NCBI GenBank assembly: GCA_037501455.1
Contig: CM074864.1
Location: 35,056,001-35,120,000 of the forward strand
Reading direction: 5' to 3'
Origin: Lantana camara
Taxonomy: Eukaryota; Streptophyta; Magnoliopsida; Lamiales; Verbenaceae
Length of the DNA: 64,000 nucleotides
Shown here: piece after piece, positions 46,492-57,649 of the stretch
How the letters are laid out: the number at the start of each line of letters is the position of its first letter
Numbering within the stretch: the stretch's first letter is position 1
Position numbers and translations under genes: made by a program
The notes under the pieces: model-generated
The model's input: the letters and a program-made list of their open reading frames with translations, nothing else
What the model was told of the DNA's origin: nothing
Database searches by the model: none

Positions 46492-47877
46492 ATGCCTCCG
46501 AGAAGACATCGGGAAAGGTCTCCGGGTCATCATCATCTTAGAGATCGTTCTCCTAATCGTCCACAACCGCCTATGAATATGGAGCACTTTATGGAAGCGG
46601 TATATAATTACGTGGAACATAGAAGGGCTCAGGATCCTCCGGTGCAACTGCAGGCTGAACAACAAGCACCTCCTCATAATAACCCGAGAGATCATCATGG
46701 GTTGTTTTTGAGCTATAATCCTCCTAGATTTTCGGGTTCGGTAGATGATGCGGTATCAGAAGGATGGCTCACAAGAATTGAGAGGATTTTCAATGTCAGA
46801 CAATTTACTTCTCAAGAGAAAGTTCAATTTGCCATTTTTCAACTGGATGGAGAAGCATATGATTGGTGGGAACGCACTAGAGAGAAGCTTGAAGTGGAAG
46901 GGGAAGAGGTTACTTGGGAAGTCTTTGTAAGGGAGTTTCGAGAGGCTTTTGTGCCCGAGGTCGTTCGAGAAAGGAAAGAACAAGGGACTCGAACGGTGGC
47001 TCAATATATTTCTCTTTTCAATCGGCTTGGCAAGTATGCACCTCACATTACAAGAGATGAAAAGAGAAAGGCAAAGAATTTTATAGCCGGATTGAGGCAG
47101 GATCTGAGGCATGGGCACGCGGGCCATAATTTTGAATCTTTTGCTGACACTGTACAGAGGGCTCTGGTATTGGAAGAGGAGTACAAGAAAAAGGATCCCA
47201 TCCCTCGAATGCAAATGGGACAAGGATCGGGGTTCGGAAAGGGAAAAAGGCCTATGGTATCTCCTCCTCAGCCATTTCAAGGGCAAAACAAGAGGTTTCG
47301 AGCTACAGGAGCTGCACCGCCGAAGCCACAAGCACCTCCAGCTACTACTGATCCTCGGCATGATAGGTCACCATGTCTATTTTGTGGAGGCCCGACTCAC
47401 ACCTACAACACTTGCCGAAGGAGGCTGGGACGGTGTTTGATTTATGGGAAGACGACGCATATGGCCAATACTTGTCCGGATAAGACTCGAGGCTATCAAA
47501 CGGGAGCTCAGAGGCCGATAATTCCAGCTCGTGCTTATGCTCTTGCGGGTGAAGAGAAAAATGTGGAAGCCAATCCTAATGCTATGGTGGAAGGTACGAT
47601 ATGCATCCATAACACGAACATACATGCATTATTTGACCCTGGCGCTACTCATTCTTTTATTTCTTGCAAATTAATTGACACTCTGTGTTTGCTTGTTACG
47701 TGCTTAAATGCTTGTTATGTGGTGAGTTCGCCGTTGGGTGGAAGTCTTGAGACGGATCGGGTGGTCAGAGATTGTGTGTTTTCACACGTGCAGGTAAGAG
47801 TTACGTGCGCATTTACATTTAATTATATGATTTTATATCTGGTTTTACTAATTGAATTCGTTTCTAATTTGATTTAA
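46492..47877 (+). CDS. E3 Gag with truncated protease start (gypsy), reading through into the 3' LTR
   Basis: This 461-residue frame is the only uninterrupted gypsy Gag in the window. The N-terminus is basic and proline-rich. A Retrotrans_gag-type capsid domain lies around residues 75-215, with FSGSVDDAVSEGWL, AYDWWERTRE and GTRTVAQYISLFNRL. The first zinc knuckle is complete (C295, C298, H303, C308). The second has tyrosine at 318 in place of its second cysteine (C315, Y318, H323, C328). A retropepsin-like ALFDPGATHSFIS follows (D382-P-G where DSG is usual) and the protein then runs off. From about residue 429 it is translated LTR (47776 on), so the end is an artefact of a deletion. The start ATG directly follows TTGATAGG, an acceptor-like sequence. 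The family resembles chromovirus (Tekay-like) Gag (inference). Confidence 0.85.
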   Translation: MPPRRHRERSPGHHHLRDRSPNRPQPPMNMEHFMEAVYNYVEHRRAQDPPVQLQAEQQAPPHNNPRDHHGLFLSYNPPRFSGSVDDAVSEGWLTRIERIFNVRQFTSQEKVQFAIFQLDGEAYDWWERTREKLEVEGEEVTWEVFVREFREAFVPEVVRERKEQGTRTVAQYISLFNRLGKYAPHITRDEKRKAKNFIAGLRQDLRHGHAGHNFESFADTVQRALVLEEEYKKKDPIPRMQMGQGSGFGKGKRPMVSPPQPFQGQNKRFRATGAAPPKPQAPPATTDPRHDRSPCLFCGGPTHTYNTCRRRLGRCLIYGKTTHMANTCPDKTRGYQTGAQRPIIPARAYALAGEEKNVEANPNAMVEGTICIHNTNIHALFDPGATHSFISCKLIDTLCLLVTCLNACYVVSSPLGGSLETDRVVRDCVFSHVQVRVTCAFTFNYMILYLVLLIEFVSNLI

Positions 47878-49588
47878 TTGTGTAAATTTTATATGAATTC
47901 GAATTTGAGTTATGATTACATGAATGAATTTGTGAGAATGTGAATTTCATGAATTCGATGTTAATTGAATGAAATTACGTGTTTCGTGTAATCCGTAGAC
48001 TTGTTTGTAACTTATTTGAATGTTTTGGACTCAATTGGAAATTGAGTTTGGGCATAATTGCCACTTTTTGAAAGTTTAGGGACATATTTGTATATAGGCA
48101 ACCCTAAACGGTTTTCGCGATATCTTGAGCTCCGGACCTCGAAATCGAGATCCGTACCCGGCGTTGAGCTTGTCTCGACGATACCTATCCATTAAACTTG
48201 ACCTTATACTTTTTCGATACCGTTTGAAGCTTTGACATCGAACTTTTCCATAACCTCGACCTTATAACTTGTTTGAACCGTTTACTAAACGAACCGGACT
48301 TGAACCGACCGTATCCTACCCATTTCTAGCACTAAATATCAGCATTCTCTCCTCCTTTGTTCCACATTTTTGATCGATCAAATCATCATCTCAAGAGACT
48401 AGAGAAGCTCCAAGAAAACCCTTGTTTGATCATCCAAACTCTAAGCTCAAGATCAACCTTCATCCACTCTTCTTCCAAGGTAAGGTATGGATTGTTTTTC
48501 TCTCCTTCTCCTCTCCATTTTCTTCCGATTATATCTTGGTATAGGTTGGAGAATCATGTGTTATGAGAGAAAGCTTGATTATGAATTATATGGTATAAAT
48601 TCTTGGTTACATGTCTATCCTTGGTTTTAAATGGTAGTTGATACATGGAATGTGATCCTTTTCACTTCGTCATCTTGTTTATATGCTTGGATTTCATGTT
48701 GGTTGTGTATTACTTGATGTGCCATTAATGAAGCTTGAAGCTTCCATGGATGAATAGCTTGGTTTTGAGTGATCTTTGGCCAACTTTGGGTGTGAATTCT
48801 TGTATATATGATTGGATTGCATGTTATATGTGCACGAAAGAATGATTGCATGAACGAATGATTGAATGAATGATTAATGAATCACACGAGGTGGTGGTTG
48901 GAAATAATGCACGCCTTCTCACCGGGCTACTAATGACCTAATGAATGAATGAATAGTTATAATCCTATTGGTTGTATCTTATTTACCTCCCACTTGGGAA
49001 AAAGGGTTCTAAACCTCGTATAAGGATTATAACTTGCATGTACGTGTTTAAATTCCGAAATATTATGATATTATGCCTCTCTTTTTATACCCACCAGTCT
49101 GTCTAAGACTGAACCCGAAGTTGTTTCAGTTGTTTTTGCAGGAAGGGGATGCTAGGCGGGATGCGAGCCGGGAGGAGAGTCTTGCTTAGTGTCTAGCCTT
49201 TCCTTTACACGCATTTGATTTCATTTTACTACTTTTGGATTTTGTATATGTATGGAGCGTACATAGAATGGTACCTATATGTATCTTACCTGAAATATTG
49301 GTACATAGAGCGTATAGCTCAATATATATATATGAATTACATGCTGGTACCTAGAGCTTCTAGCTCAATATATAATATATGAACGACTGCTTCCGCTTTT
49401 CTTCTGTTGCTCTGATTGTTGTTATGATTGTTGTTGTTGTTGGGGTTTAAGTTATAGGTTAGTCCCGCCTGGCTTAGCGAGTGTGTATGTCTCCGTTCGC
49501 TATGATTCGGCACGTGTATGGAAATCCATTTCGTATACGGATCGGGTCATGGTGCGGGGGATGTGACGTCTCGCGCTCGGGCGTTACA
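47776..49588 (+). repeat. E3 3' LTR with internal deletion
   Basis: It matches the 5' LTR from GTGTTTTCACACG (43275) onward, so the first 11 bp are gone. About 1.18 kb (5' LTR positions about 44333-45510) is missing at about 48833. Both sides of the junction share ATGTG. It ends GGGCGTTACA. Confidence 0.9.
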
Positions 49589-49593
49589 TTTCA

Positions 49594-50801
49594 GGCCCCA
49601 AAGCAGCTCTAAACACGCAGCAGCAAGTACAAAAAGGAAGGTAGTTCCATTCCCCAAAATCCAGTCACGTAACAGCTCCATATCAATCCAAAATTTCATG
49701 TTGTCCATATATATTGAATTCATGTCCATAAACACATAAAATCAACTTGAGTTATCACATCACATGCTTCAAGTCTCACAAATACCGAACCTAAAACATG
49801 TATTCAAGAAAAATGGAGAAAGCCTAACTATTCACTATAAATCCAATACTCCTTCAAATCTCCATCAAAATCAGTAAATAAGCACTCACAAGAAAGAAGA
49901 GAAGATGCACAACACATTCGTGAACTTATATTTCAAGTTTGGAGTGATTTGGTGGAGAGATGAGCTCAAAAGGGTGAAATGAAAAGTGTTTCACTTGGAG
50001 CTTCAAGGGTGTCTCGTTTTGCAGCTGAAAATATCCCTTCTTGGTGTATGAAATGAGGTGAGGGAGATGTTGTCTGGTTAAGGGTTAAGTGAGAGTCATG
50101 TGGGTCCAAGTTTCACCCCAATTGGTTAACTATGGTTCAAGTTATGATTAAAATAGTGGGAGGTGGACATTTAGGCGAACGACACAAGTTTTGGTTAAAT
50201 TTCGAAGGTCAAAACAAGCTTACAAGAATATGAGGCTTGTTCTACTGAACCCAAATCTTCGATACGAGTTCAGCGGAGGTGACGGAACTCGAATCCGAGT
50301 TCCCGAGCTCAAGATATCACATACGGAACCAAGGGTGCGCTAATTGCCCGTTAGCCCCCGATTTGGTTCCACAATTCAAAATAAATTCGTTCCACGTCAA
50401 ACGAGACCAAAAACATGAAACGAGCACATAGACATGTTCATAACACATAATTCTACGATATACTAAATTTTGACGAATTTTCGATATCAAATCATGTAAG
50501 AACGAAACACGATTAAAACGCTCATACGCAAACGTTAACAATTTCATATCATTTCCAAATTAAATAAACATATTTTTATTGCATTTTTAAATTAAAATTA
50601 AAGTCAATGATTAATGAAATTAATTAATTAGCAATTTAAATAAATAATTAACGAAATAAACTATAGTAAAATAAAATAAAAATGATAAAATAATAACAAT
50701 TTATAATAAAATTAAATATTTAGCATTTATAAACAATTAATTCGCGCAATTTGGTAAACACTTATGTCATAATTGTTCAAATGAAAAACCAGGGCGTTAC
50801 A
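49594..50801 (-). repeat. M1 5' LTR, second part
   Basis: It aligns with 19650-20861. The donor-like GTAAGT of the left LTR is ATAAGT here (RC near 49923-49930). It ends GGGCGTTACA, followed by the TSD TTGAA (50802-50806). Confidence 0.92.
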
Positions 50802-50806
50802 TTGAA

Positions 50807-53404
50807 GGCCTAAAGTAGAAAAAACCCAGAAAGATAATAGAAATCAAATAGGGCGTTCGCTTCTAAAGTAGCAAATAAGGAGTTTGAAAGGGAACTGCAA
50901 AGAGTATGGGTACTCTAAAAGGTTATCTCGTTTAGTAATTCTAACAGGAATAGAATTCATAAGCCTTGAGTTGATTTTTCTTAATCTGTTTTGCAAAACT
51001 GAAAGCACTAATGTTTTGAACATTTAACGAGATAACAAAAGTAAGTGAGATGACAAACTTTCGAATTTCTTTTGACACATTAAGACGGAAGGATTAGTGA
51101 GTTAGACATCTTAGGATCATTCTGCGAAATTGAACCTAGAAAGTTGACTTTCTGTGAATCCTGTCATAAGGGAAACGTTCCCAAAACCCCGTTTATGAGA
51201 AACGTAGAAACGTGTCGAAACACTTGTGGAATTTGATCCACATTGATGTTTTGTCTATTTCTCAGTGTAAGCACTAGAGACAATCATCAGTTTAATCATT
51301 ATGAATGAGTGTACTTGTTGAAGTACAAATTCAAAAAATATATGAAATTCCTAGAATTTCAAAAGGAGGTTGGGAACCGAAGTAGTCATAAGTTATAGGC
51401 AAATCGATATGATCGAGATAGCCAATATCTTAGCAACTAAGTCCTTTGTCATCTTAGAGATAATAGAATCATCTTTAAGTAAACTCGTTCTGAAACACCT
51501 TGGTGTTTTGGAATGAAGGAACAAAACCTTATAGGATATGGTTCGTTCCATAGCTATATTCATTCTAGGAATAAACTCCCAGAATATGCAGTTAGAGATT
51601 TTAAATCTAGTACCTTCCAAAATTAGTTCTTTAGTTGCACTATGTTATGTGGCATTCTAAATTCCCCAATTATTCTTATCCGAGAATTTAGGGAAATCCT
51701 CTTAAGTGAAGAGGATAGTGGGAGAGAAGTTTGAAACGAGTTCATGTTTACACAACAATATAGAATATTGTTTCAGCAATTCTCCTGAACAAAGGTTATT
51801 TGTTTCAAGGAATGTACCTTTCTTAAGGAATTCTTCCTATAAGACAAGAAAGGCAAGCAGACAGACCTCAAAGAAATTTGAGGATAAATACCCCACACCA
51901 CATATAGAAGGAACGAGCCCATTTGATAAAACTTAGCCAAATTTAGAGTAAGTACATGTGTGAAACCCTCCTCCGAAGATGCGTTTAGAATGTATTCCTA
52001 GATAACCAAGGAAGCACTTCAGGAAGACGAAGCACTGCCAGATTTGGAATCTGAGTAGTGTAAGCAAGCCTTGAAATCCAATAACGATTCTATATACTCA
52101 AACCAAGTTTGGAACTTGGTTAATCCACCTAAATGGATCTACAAGTGAAAGTCCATTCGGACTGTATTTAGCATATCTGAATATTTTGACTATGAGATAT
52201 GATAAATAAATATGAGATCTGTCTTATTCAATAAGAGATTGAAAGAGATTAAACTATGGTACATCCATAAATCTCATATTCAGTGGGAGTATGCACAAGG
52301 TATGCAAACCCCTATGTTAATCTTTAGATTGATGAAGGCTTCTAGGAGTTCGAGAAACTCGATTCTGTAGGATAGTCAAAATCGTTTGACTCAGATGAAA
52401 GTTGAATAACTCTCAAATGCACGCGTGATAGTTACTGATGTTAGCTTCAACTTTTGGTACTTTAGAAGATAACATCATTCTCATTAGGAATGCGAAGGAT
52501 GACATGAAAGTAACAAAAATTTTGTTTAAGAAATAATTTGACATGAAAGATCTTAGTGATTATCCTAAATTCTCCAAATTTAGATCTATAGAAGATGGAT
52601 TTAAGTGAATAAAAGGATTATCACAATCAAGTGCATAACCGTGGTACTAAAATAGTTTAGTATGGACAAAGGAAAAACTCTTTTGAAGAGTGTGTGTCTT
52701 AAGATAACTTTAAGAAAGTTAGAATGTCCAAAACCCGTTAAAAGAAGGGAGCATAATGTATGCAAAGTTATATACAAAATTAGGTATCGCGCAACACTAA
52801 GCGTAGTGGGCCGAATCTAATATGAACTCAGAGAAGTCAGTGGATTTTTGTAAAGGATGTCCTCAATGTACTTGAGAGGAAATGAGGATATGTATTAGTT
52901 TACAGAGCCCAGAAAGATCTTATCATAGAAGGATATTTTGATGTAATCGTTGCATCAAACATAGATGATTGTAAATCATTGAAAGGAGGTAATTTTCACC
53001 TCAATGGCAAAGCAACGTGTTCGAAACATTCTAAGCACGAACATTGCAAGATCTCGACTATTGTAGTTGAGTACTTAGTCGTATTGAATATCGCTAAGGT
53101 AAGTGTTTAGGTAAGAAACTCCATCTAACTAGTTAGATGAAGTTCCTAGCATGAAACAACACCATTATCATATCGTATGATTGAATGGATGGTTGCTCAA
53201 GTAAGAGAACCAAGACGTCTGACTGAACACATGATTACGAATCATTTTATAAGGAAAACATGTTTCCTTAGAGATGTGTAAATAAGAGGGTTACACCAGC
53301 AGAGAACATAGGAAATCCACTTTGGAAACGTCCAAAGTCAATAGGCTCTCAAAAATACATCTTGAGAAGATGGGACCTAGAGTATCTAAATGGCTTTTAC
53401 GAGC
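50807..53404 (+). pseudogene. C0 pol remnant (copia integrase, RT, RNase H)
   Basis: No open frame survives, but the order of copia landmarks is recognisable by comparison with C1. AAAAAACCCAGAAAG just after 50807 matches the lysine-rich Gag segment. The text near 51360 (CAAAAGGAGGTTGGGAACC) matches the integrase segment before the second catalytic aspartate. AGGAATGCGAAGGATGACATGAAAGT near 52490 matches the region after YVDD, although the YVDD codons themselves are damaged. GTTGCTCAAGTAAGAGAACCAAGA near 53190 matches RNase H. About 2.6 kb remain where C1 has about 3.3 kb, so deletions have occurred as well as point decay. Confidence 0.8.
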
Positions 53405-53415
53405 AAGTGGGAGAT
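53405..53415 (+). other. C0 polypurine tract
   Basis: AAGTGGGAGAT directly before the 3' LTR, identical to the C1 tract. Confidence 0.88.
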
Positions 53416-54644
53416 TATTAGGAATAGTGCCCTAGAAAGCCGATTCGACGTAATCTGCTTTGGGACTTTCCTTGTGACACAGACAATCTTTGAATAATAC
53501 AAGATTGATTATTATCATAGGCAAACACTTCTTTATATGCCAATATGTGTTTTGTGTGTTTCCATTACGTTCGCATGTACTAGAACTCCCCTAATCCATA
53601 AGAATGTTAGGGGCTTTGTGATTAGGTGAATGGCACATGAAATAAGCCCTAACTCAAGTCCGGATTAGAAACCACTCCAACTCGATGAGTCCAACAAACA
53701 GTGGGAGTGTTGATTAGGCTCGGTTGAAACTTCCTCATGGGATTGCGTCCTTAAGAAGGAGCATCCTATTTCATGGGGTGTAAAGTGCATAGTTGATGTG
53801 TACGCAATACATGAGGGTGCTCGTTGTTAAGACCGGTACACTGAGGTGTCCCACGTGAGAAGATTCCTACATGGGAAAGGAAGTTTCTATACCTGAAAAT
53901 AGAAACTTCCAGATTAGGAAATATCTCACAGGTCAATGGCATGAGTAAAGTAATCCTTTGACTTGAGATTCCATTGATGCTTTGTGGGCTAACTCTGTAG
54001 TCTTTGGTATAAGCTTTAAAGGGTGTCGCCTTAGACAACTGACTCAAGGCTTATGCTGGGGCTACACAAGTGGCACATGGAAGTATATGAGAATCGAAAA
54101 AGGACCTACACTTGCTTAGATGCAAGAAGATCTCTTATTGCATAAGTCGTTCATATGCCATCCTAAACCCTCGGACGAGGTAGTGGATCAAGACATCAAG
54201 AAAGGAGTTTCTTGGATTGAGATCTAATAGATATGAAACGAACATAGCTCTAAGATTGAGATTATGAAACGAACTTAGCTTTAAGACGAAGATTCAAGAA
54301 TTTGGGAGAATTCTCTTGCTCTCTTCCTTCTCGTTTTATGTTTCTTTCTTTACACATGTTATATCGCTAGCACTTTCCCTAACATGATTTGAATCTAGGT
54401 TGGTGTGGATTATTACTCTAGAGAAAACCAACTATGGAATCTAAAGTAGAAAGAAACTTTCGAGGGATGAGGTTGCCATTACCGCATAAAGCGCGTTTGA
54501 GGGCGGCTCAAAACATGTCAAGAAAGCGTTGATTCTTGCAAGTTCTTGACCCCAAAGATTGGAAATAGAAATTGCAAGTCCGATCTTACTTTTGGGGAAA
54601 ATTTTTAAAGTCCGCTGCGCTTTCTAATCGTGTTTTTCCCAAAA
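53416..54644 (+). repeat. C0 3' LTR (1229 bp)
   Basis: It matches 2997-3850 and 14130-14465. It starts TATTAGG and ends CCCAAAA, as does the 5' LTR. CAAAG follows at 54645-54649. It has lost roughly 100 bp relative to the 5' copy. Confidence 0.88.
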
Positions 54645-54649
54645 CAAAG

Positions 54650-55244
54650 AACCTGTAACTTTAAAAGATAAGAGAGGGGTCAGTACACCAACTTAGTGAG
54701 GAGGATAACGCATACCCACAAACTATTTGTAATAGAGCAAAGCACATATCAAAAGGTGTAATCATGAACCTGGAATTGGTTTTGCATACTAAAGCATTTT
54801 CAAAAGAAAACTAATACATATACTTATACTTGGTCGACATCGTTTCATAAACTATCCCTGTTTCACAATTCAAAAACATAAATCATCATGCTCGAGTGAG
54901 TAATGAGCTTCCAGCTTTACCTCCCATATTCACATAAGAAAACCAAAATCATACCAAACAATCCACCCATTCTTCAAGATAGAAGGGCTACGTAAACCCT
55001 AACTATCCATACATAACATAACCTCGAGGGGTAGCAATCCCGCTACAAGTCTTTCCCGATTTTTACACCACGAGCGTCGAAGAGTATGCCTTCCCTAACC
55101 TTCCAGGGTCGGGCATGACACTTTGGATCATATAGAAGCATATATCAATATATAAATAATTAATGTAGGAAAAATAAAGGCAATTATGAAAACTAAACCC
55201 ACACGTGGCACGTACCTGTACGGACGAATGAACAGGGTGTTACA
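54650..55244 (-). repeat. M2 3' LTR, second part, internally deleted
   Basis: It matches 60580-61070 (AAAAGATAAGAGAGGGGTCAGT and onwards) and then jumps to a different stretch ending GGGTGTTACA at 55244. The part of the right LTR that holds the palindromes and mini-exon is therefore missing here. Confidence 0.8.
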
Positions 55245-55279
55245 ACCTCCTCCCCTTAAAAGAACTTGGCCCCCAGGTT
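55245..55279 (-). other. M2 polypurine tract and preceding hairpin
   Basis: The coding strand reads AAGGGGAGGAGGT before the LTR. Upstream of it AACCTGG-GGG-CCAAGTT (55263-55279) pairs with a single C-A mismatch. Confidence 0.75.
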
Positions 55280-56821
55280 TTTCAGCTCGAGTATTAATCT
55301 CGAACAATTTTCCGTATTCATCCCATGTTCGAGGTTCATGACGTCCCGATAAGGATTAGCCCGGTAAGGTCTTCAAGCACAAGGGGTTTGATCGCTTGCT
55401 TGAAGTCTTGGTGTGTTACTCCATCATGAGCTTGATCCGGGCTAAGAGCAGCTCGAATGTCTCACACGATAGGAGGGTCTAAAGATTGATTCATCACCCA
55501 CCGTTTGATTCATCTCAAGCCAACCCAAGAGCTCGAAGATACACAAGTAGCGAAGTTACCGAACTTGCACCACTCGCACCTTGTTCTCAAGGGATCCTCC
55601 ACACAGAGCTATCCCACGTTGTTGTTTGCCTCGGAAGTCTGTTGAAAACAAGACCCTTGTCCTTCCACGTGACCACACACACACGTACACTCGGAGTTAT
55701 CTCTCAAGACAACTAAACATCAAAACAAAGATCGAACACATGCAACAACAAATAAATACAAGCTTGATAATAAGTTGAAAATGTATGATGCTGGTGCCAT
55801 GAATGATTTGTGTACCGTTCATCATTGTTTTAAAGTTCTTAACATTAAGAGGCTTAATTGAAGAACCAAGGTTAATGTTGCAAAGCTTGTAGTTCGCAAT
55901 TCTTGACTTAAGACTTCTTTGACGAATCACACAACTGATAACAAACCTCTTTGCCCACTTCACTTCTCTTTCATGACGTTAACCCAAATAGTTTCACTTT
56001 GTCTTGCCTAACAATCCCTTATATAAGTGTGGGATTAAATTTGAGTCGTCCTTCCTCGGAGTTGTCTTCCAAATCTCAATCAAATTTCGAACTCTTACCA
56101 AAATGAAACTGACAATCACATAAGATCCTCGAAGTTACCTTTGGTAGCATCTTCATCTCTTTTTTCTTCCATTTCTCCACTTGAACCGTGGTTCCCTTAA
56201 CTTCACTTCTTAGGATTGAGGTCTAACCTATATCCTCAGACTCCGATTCAAATTTTTATTTCAACCCCTCGAGTATTCACTAATTGAAGGGTTGGTCTTA
56301 GTCCTTTCTCCATGAGATTTATCTTCAAAGCCTCAACCAGAATTTAAACTTCTTCGTAACTCGATCCTCAATGGTGGTAGCAAAGAACTTGGCCACTTCT
56401 CTTTCTTCCAATGTCTTCGGGAACTCTCTTCATTTTAAGTCCTTGAAATCAATCGGGTTCTTTTCTCTTCCATTATCGGATATATTTGATGAAAGTTGCA
56501 CAAAATATGAGTGCTGACATCGTTTGAAATTCTTAGAATTGCCACTCAAAGAAGTCCTCTCAATCTCCTTGCCGACATAATTTGGATTCTTCTATAATAA
56601 CTCTTCTTCCTTAAAAGTTACTCCTCATCAACACTACCATTCCCATTTCCAGAATTACATTTTTGAATCGAGAATCATTCTCTTGACAGAGTATGTAGTG
56701 CAGCGAGCTATTAAGTAAGCATTAAATTATGCATGTCGGGTTAAGAATGCAAATGTTATACACCACATTGTCATCAATAAAGCAACAAAGTAACAATCAA
56801 CCAATTCACTCAAGGCACATA
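55280..56821 (-). other. M2 internal region downstream of gag, non-coding
   Basis: The part near 55320-55470 corresponds in reverse to the last 400 bp of the E2 internal region. GTACCGTTCATC near 55813 is the reverse of the GGTGAACGGTAC-like block in the other elements. No long frame was recognised. Confidence 0.6.
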
Positions 56822-57046
56822 TTATATGCAATTATAATAATAATATAACATGGTATGAATGCACATGCTAGGGAAGCAAGTACCTCTTTTGTTACCCTTT
56901 GGTTCAAGTTGAGCATCATCTCCAAGCCTCTGATCCCGTTTTCGTTGATTATTGACTCTTGTTCGTTCACACTTGAAAATCTTATGCTTCGGGGAACCGT
57001 AAGCATAACATCTCTTCAACCGCTCACAACGTCCATCATAAGTATG
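56822..57046 (-). pseudogene. M2 gag fragment with second, defective zinc knuckle
   Basis: The translated minus strand reads NHTYDGRCERLKRCYAYG followed by SPKHKIFKCERTRV. It has the HTYxxxCxxLxxC spacing of the gypsy knuckle pair. The knuckle residues are C21, Y24 (cysteine expected), H29 and C34, counting from the methionine at 57070; that methionine lies in the TRIM sequence and is not a real start. It resembles the knuckle in the M2 gag frame at 59256-59837, so the module seems to be present twice. The TRIM array separates the two. Confidence 0.65.
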
Positions 57047-57649
57047 GTTGGTGTGACACCCCTGTCCCACATCAGGAAAGTATGAGAGTTAAGTTCAGTT
57101 TATAAGTTAAAGAGTCAAAGTATAACTAATGGATATCCCTTTTGGGTAGTGGTTTAGGCCCAATTTCAGGTTATACTCGGTGGGCTTGGAGACTTGCGCT
57201 CGCGTCCAACGGGCCCGCGGACCCTGGGGCATCAAAAATGGTATTAGAGCCACTCGTCAGCCGCAGGAGCTAAGTGCTATACGGGCAAAGTGCTGTGTAC
57301 ATGGGAGCCACCTCTTGAGCCTGCGGGGCAAAGTGCTACATGTGTGGGAGCCATCTCTTGAGCCCGTAGGAGCCACCTCTAGAGTCCCAACGCAGAGGAG
57401 TCGGTCATGGGCTATATGTCATGCCACGACGAGGACGTCGTGATTCTGAAGGAGGGGTGATTGTGACACCCCTGTCCCACAAAGGGAAAGTATGAGAGTT
57501 AAGTTCAATTTATAAGTTAAAGAGTCCAAGTATAACAAATGGATATCCCTTTTGGGAAGTGGTTTAGGACCAATTTCAGGTTATACGCCGTGGACTTGGA
57601 GACTTGCACTCGCGTCCAATGGACCCACGGACCCGGGGCGTGACGTGAT

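Larger units (their letters stand above)
43264..49588 (+). mobile_element. E3: gypsy-type TR-GAG-like element, plus strand (6325 bp)
   Basis: The 5' LTR is 43264-46271, the internal region with an intact gag frame is 46272-47775, and the 3' LTR is truncated and deleted (47776-49588). The TSD TTTCA is exact (43259-43263 and 49589-49593). Pol, the polypurine tract and about the first 11 bp of the 3' LTR are missing. Confidence 0.93.
17175..50801 (-). mobile_element. M1: gypsy-type non-autonomous LTR retrotransposon, minus strand, split by E1, E2 and E3
   Basis: The left (3') LTR is 17175-20861 and the right (5') LTR is 40733-50801, interrupted by E3. The TSD TTGAA is exact. The internal region (20862-21962, 29956-30056, 38643-40732; about 3.3 kb) has a polypurine tract with an upstream hairpin and a hairpin array at one end, and a primer-binding site at the other. 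It has no recognisable coding sequence. The three plus-strand elements inside it each have their own TSD. Confidence 0.93.
2997..54644 (+). mobile_element. C0: decayed copia LTR retrotransposon, plus strand, carrying C1 and M1
   Basis: The LTR starts as TATTAGGAATAGTGCCCTAG at 2997 and 53416 and ends as CCCAAAA at 14465 and 54644. The 5 bp CAAAG flanks both ends (2992-2996 and 54645-54649), and the uninterrupted M2 right LTR has this sequence once. The order primer-binding site, leader, gag, pol, polypurine tract, 3' LTR is that of copia. The coding region is riddled with stops and deletions. The GCCCTAGA motif near the LTR start recalls the Angela lineage (inference). C1 lies in its 5' LTR and M1 in its gag. 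Confidence 0.9.

Noticed and set aside
46756..47361. 201-aa minus-strand frame
   Set aside because: It is the antisense of the E3 gag frame, with no recognisable domain.
51706..51936. 76-aa plus-strand frame as a gene
   Set aside because: It is a surviving stretch of the decayed C0 pol between stops, not a separate gene.
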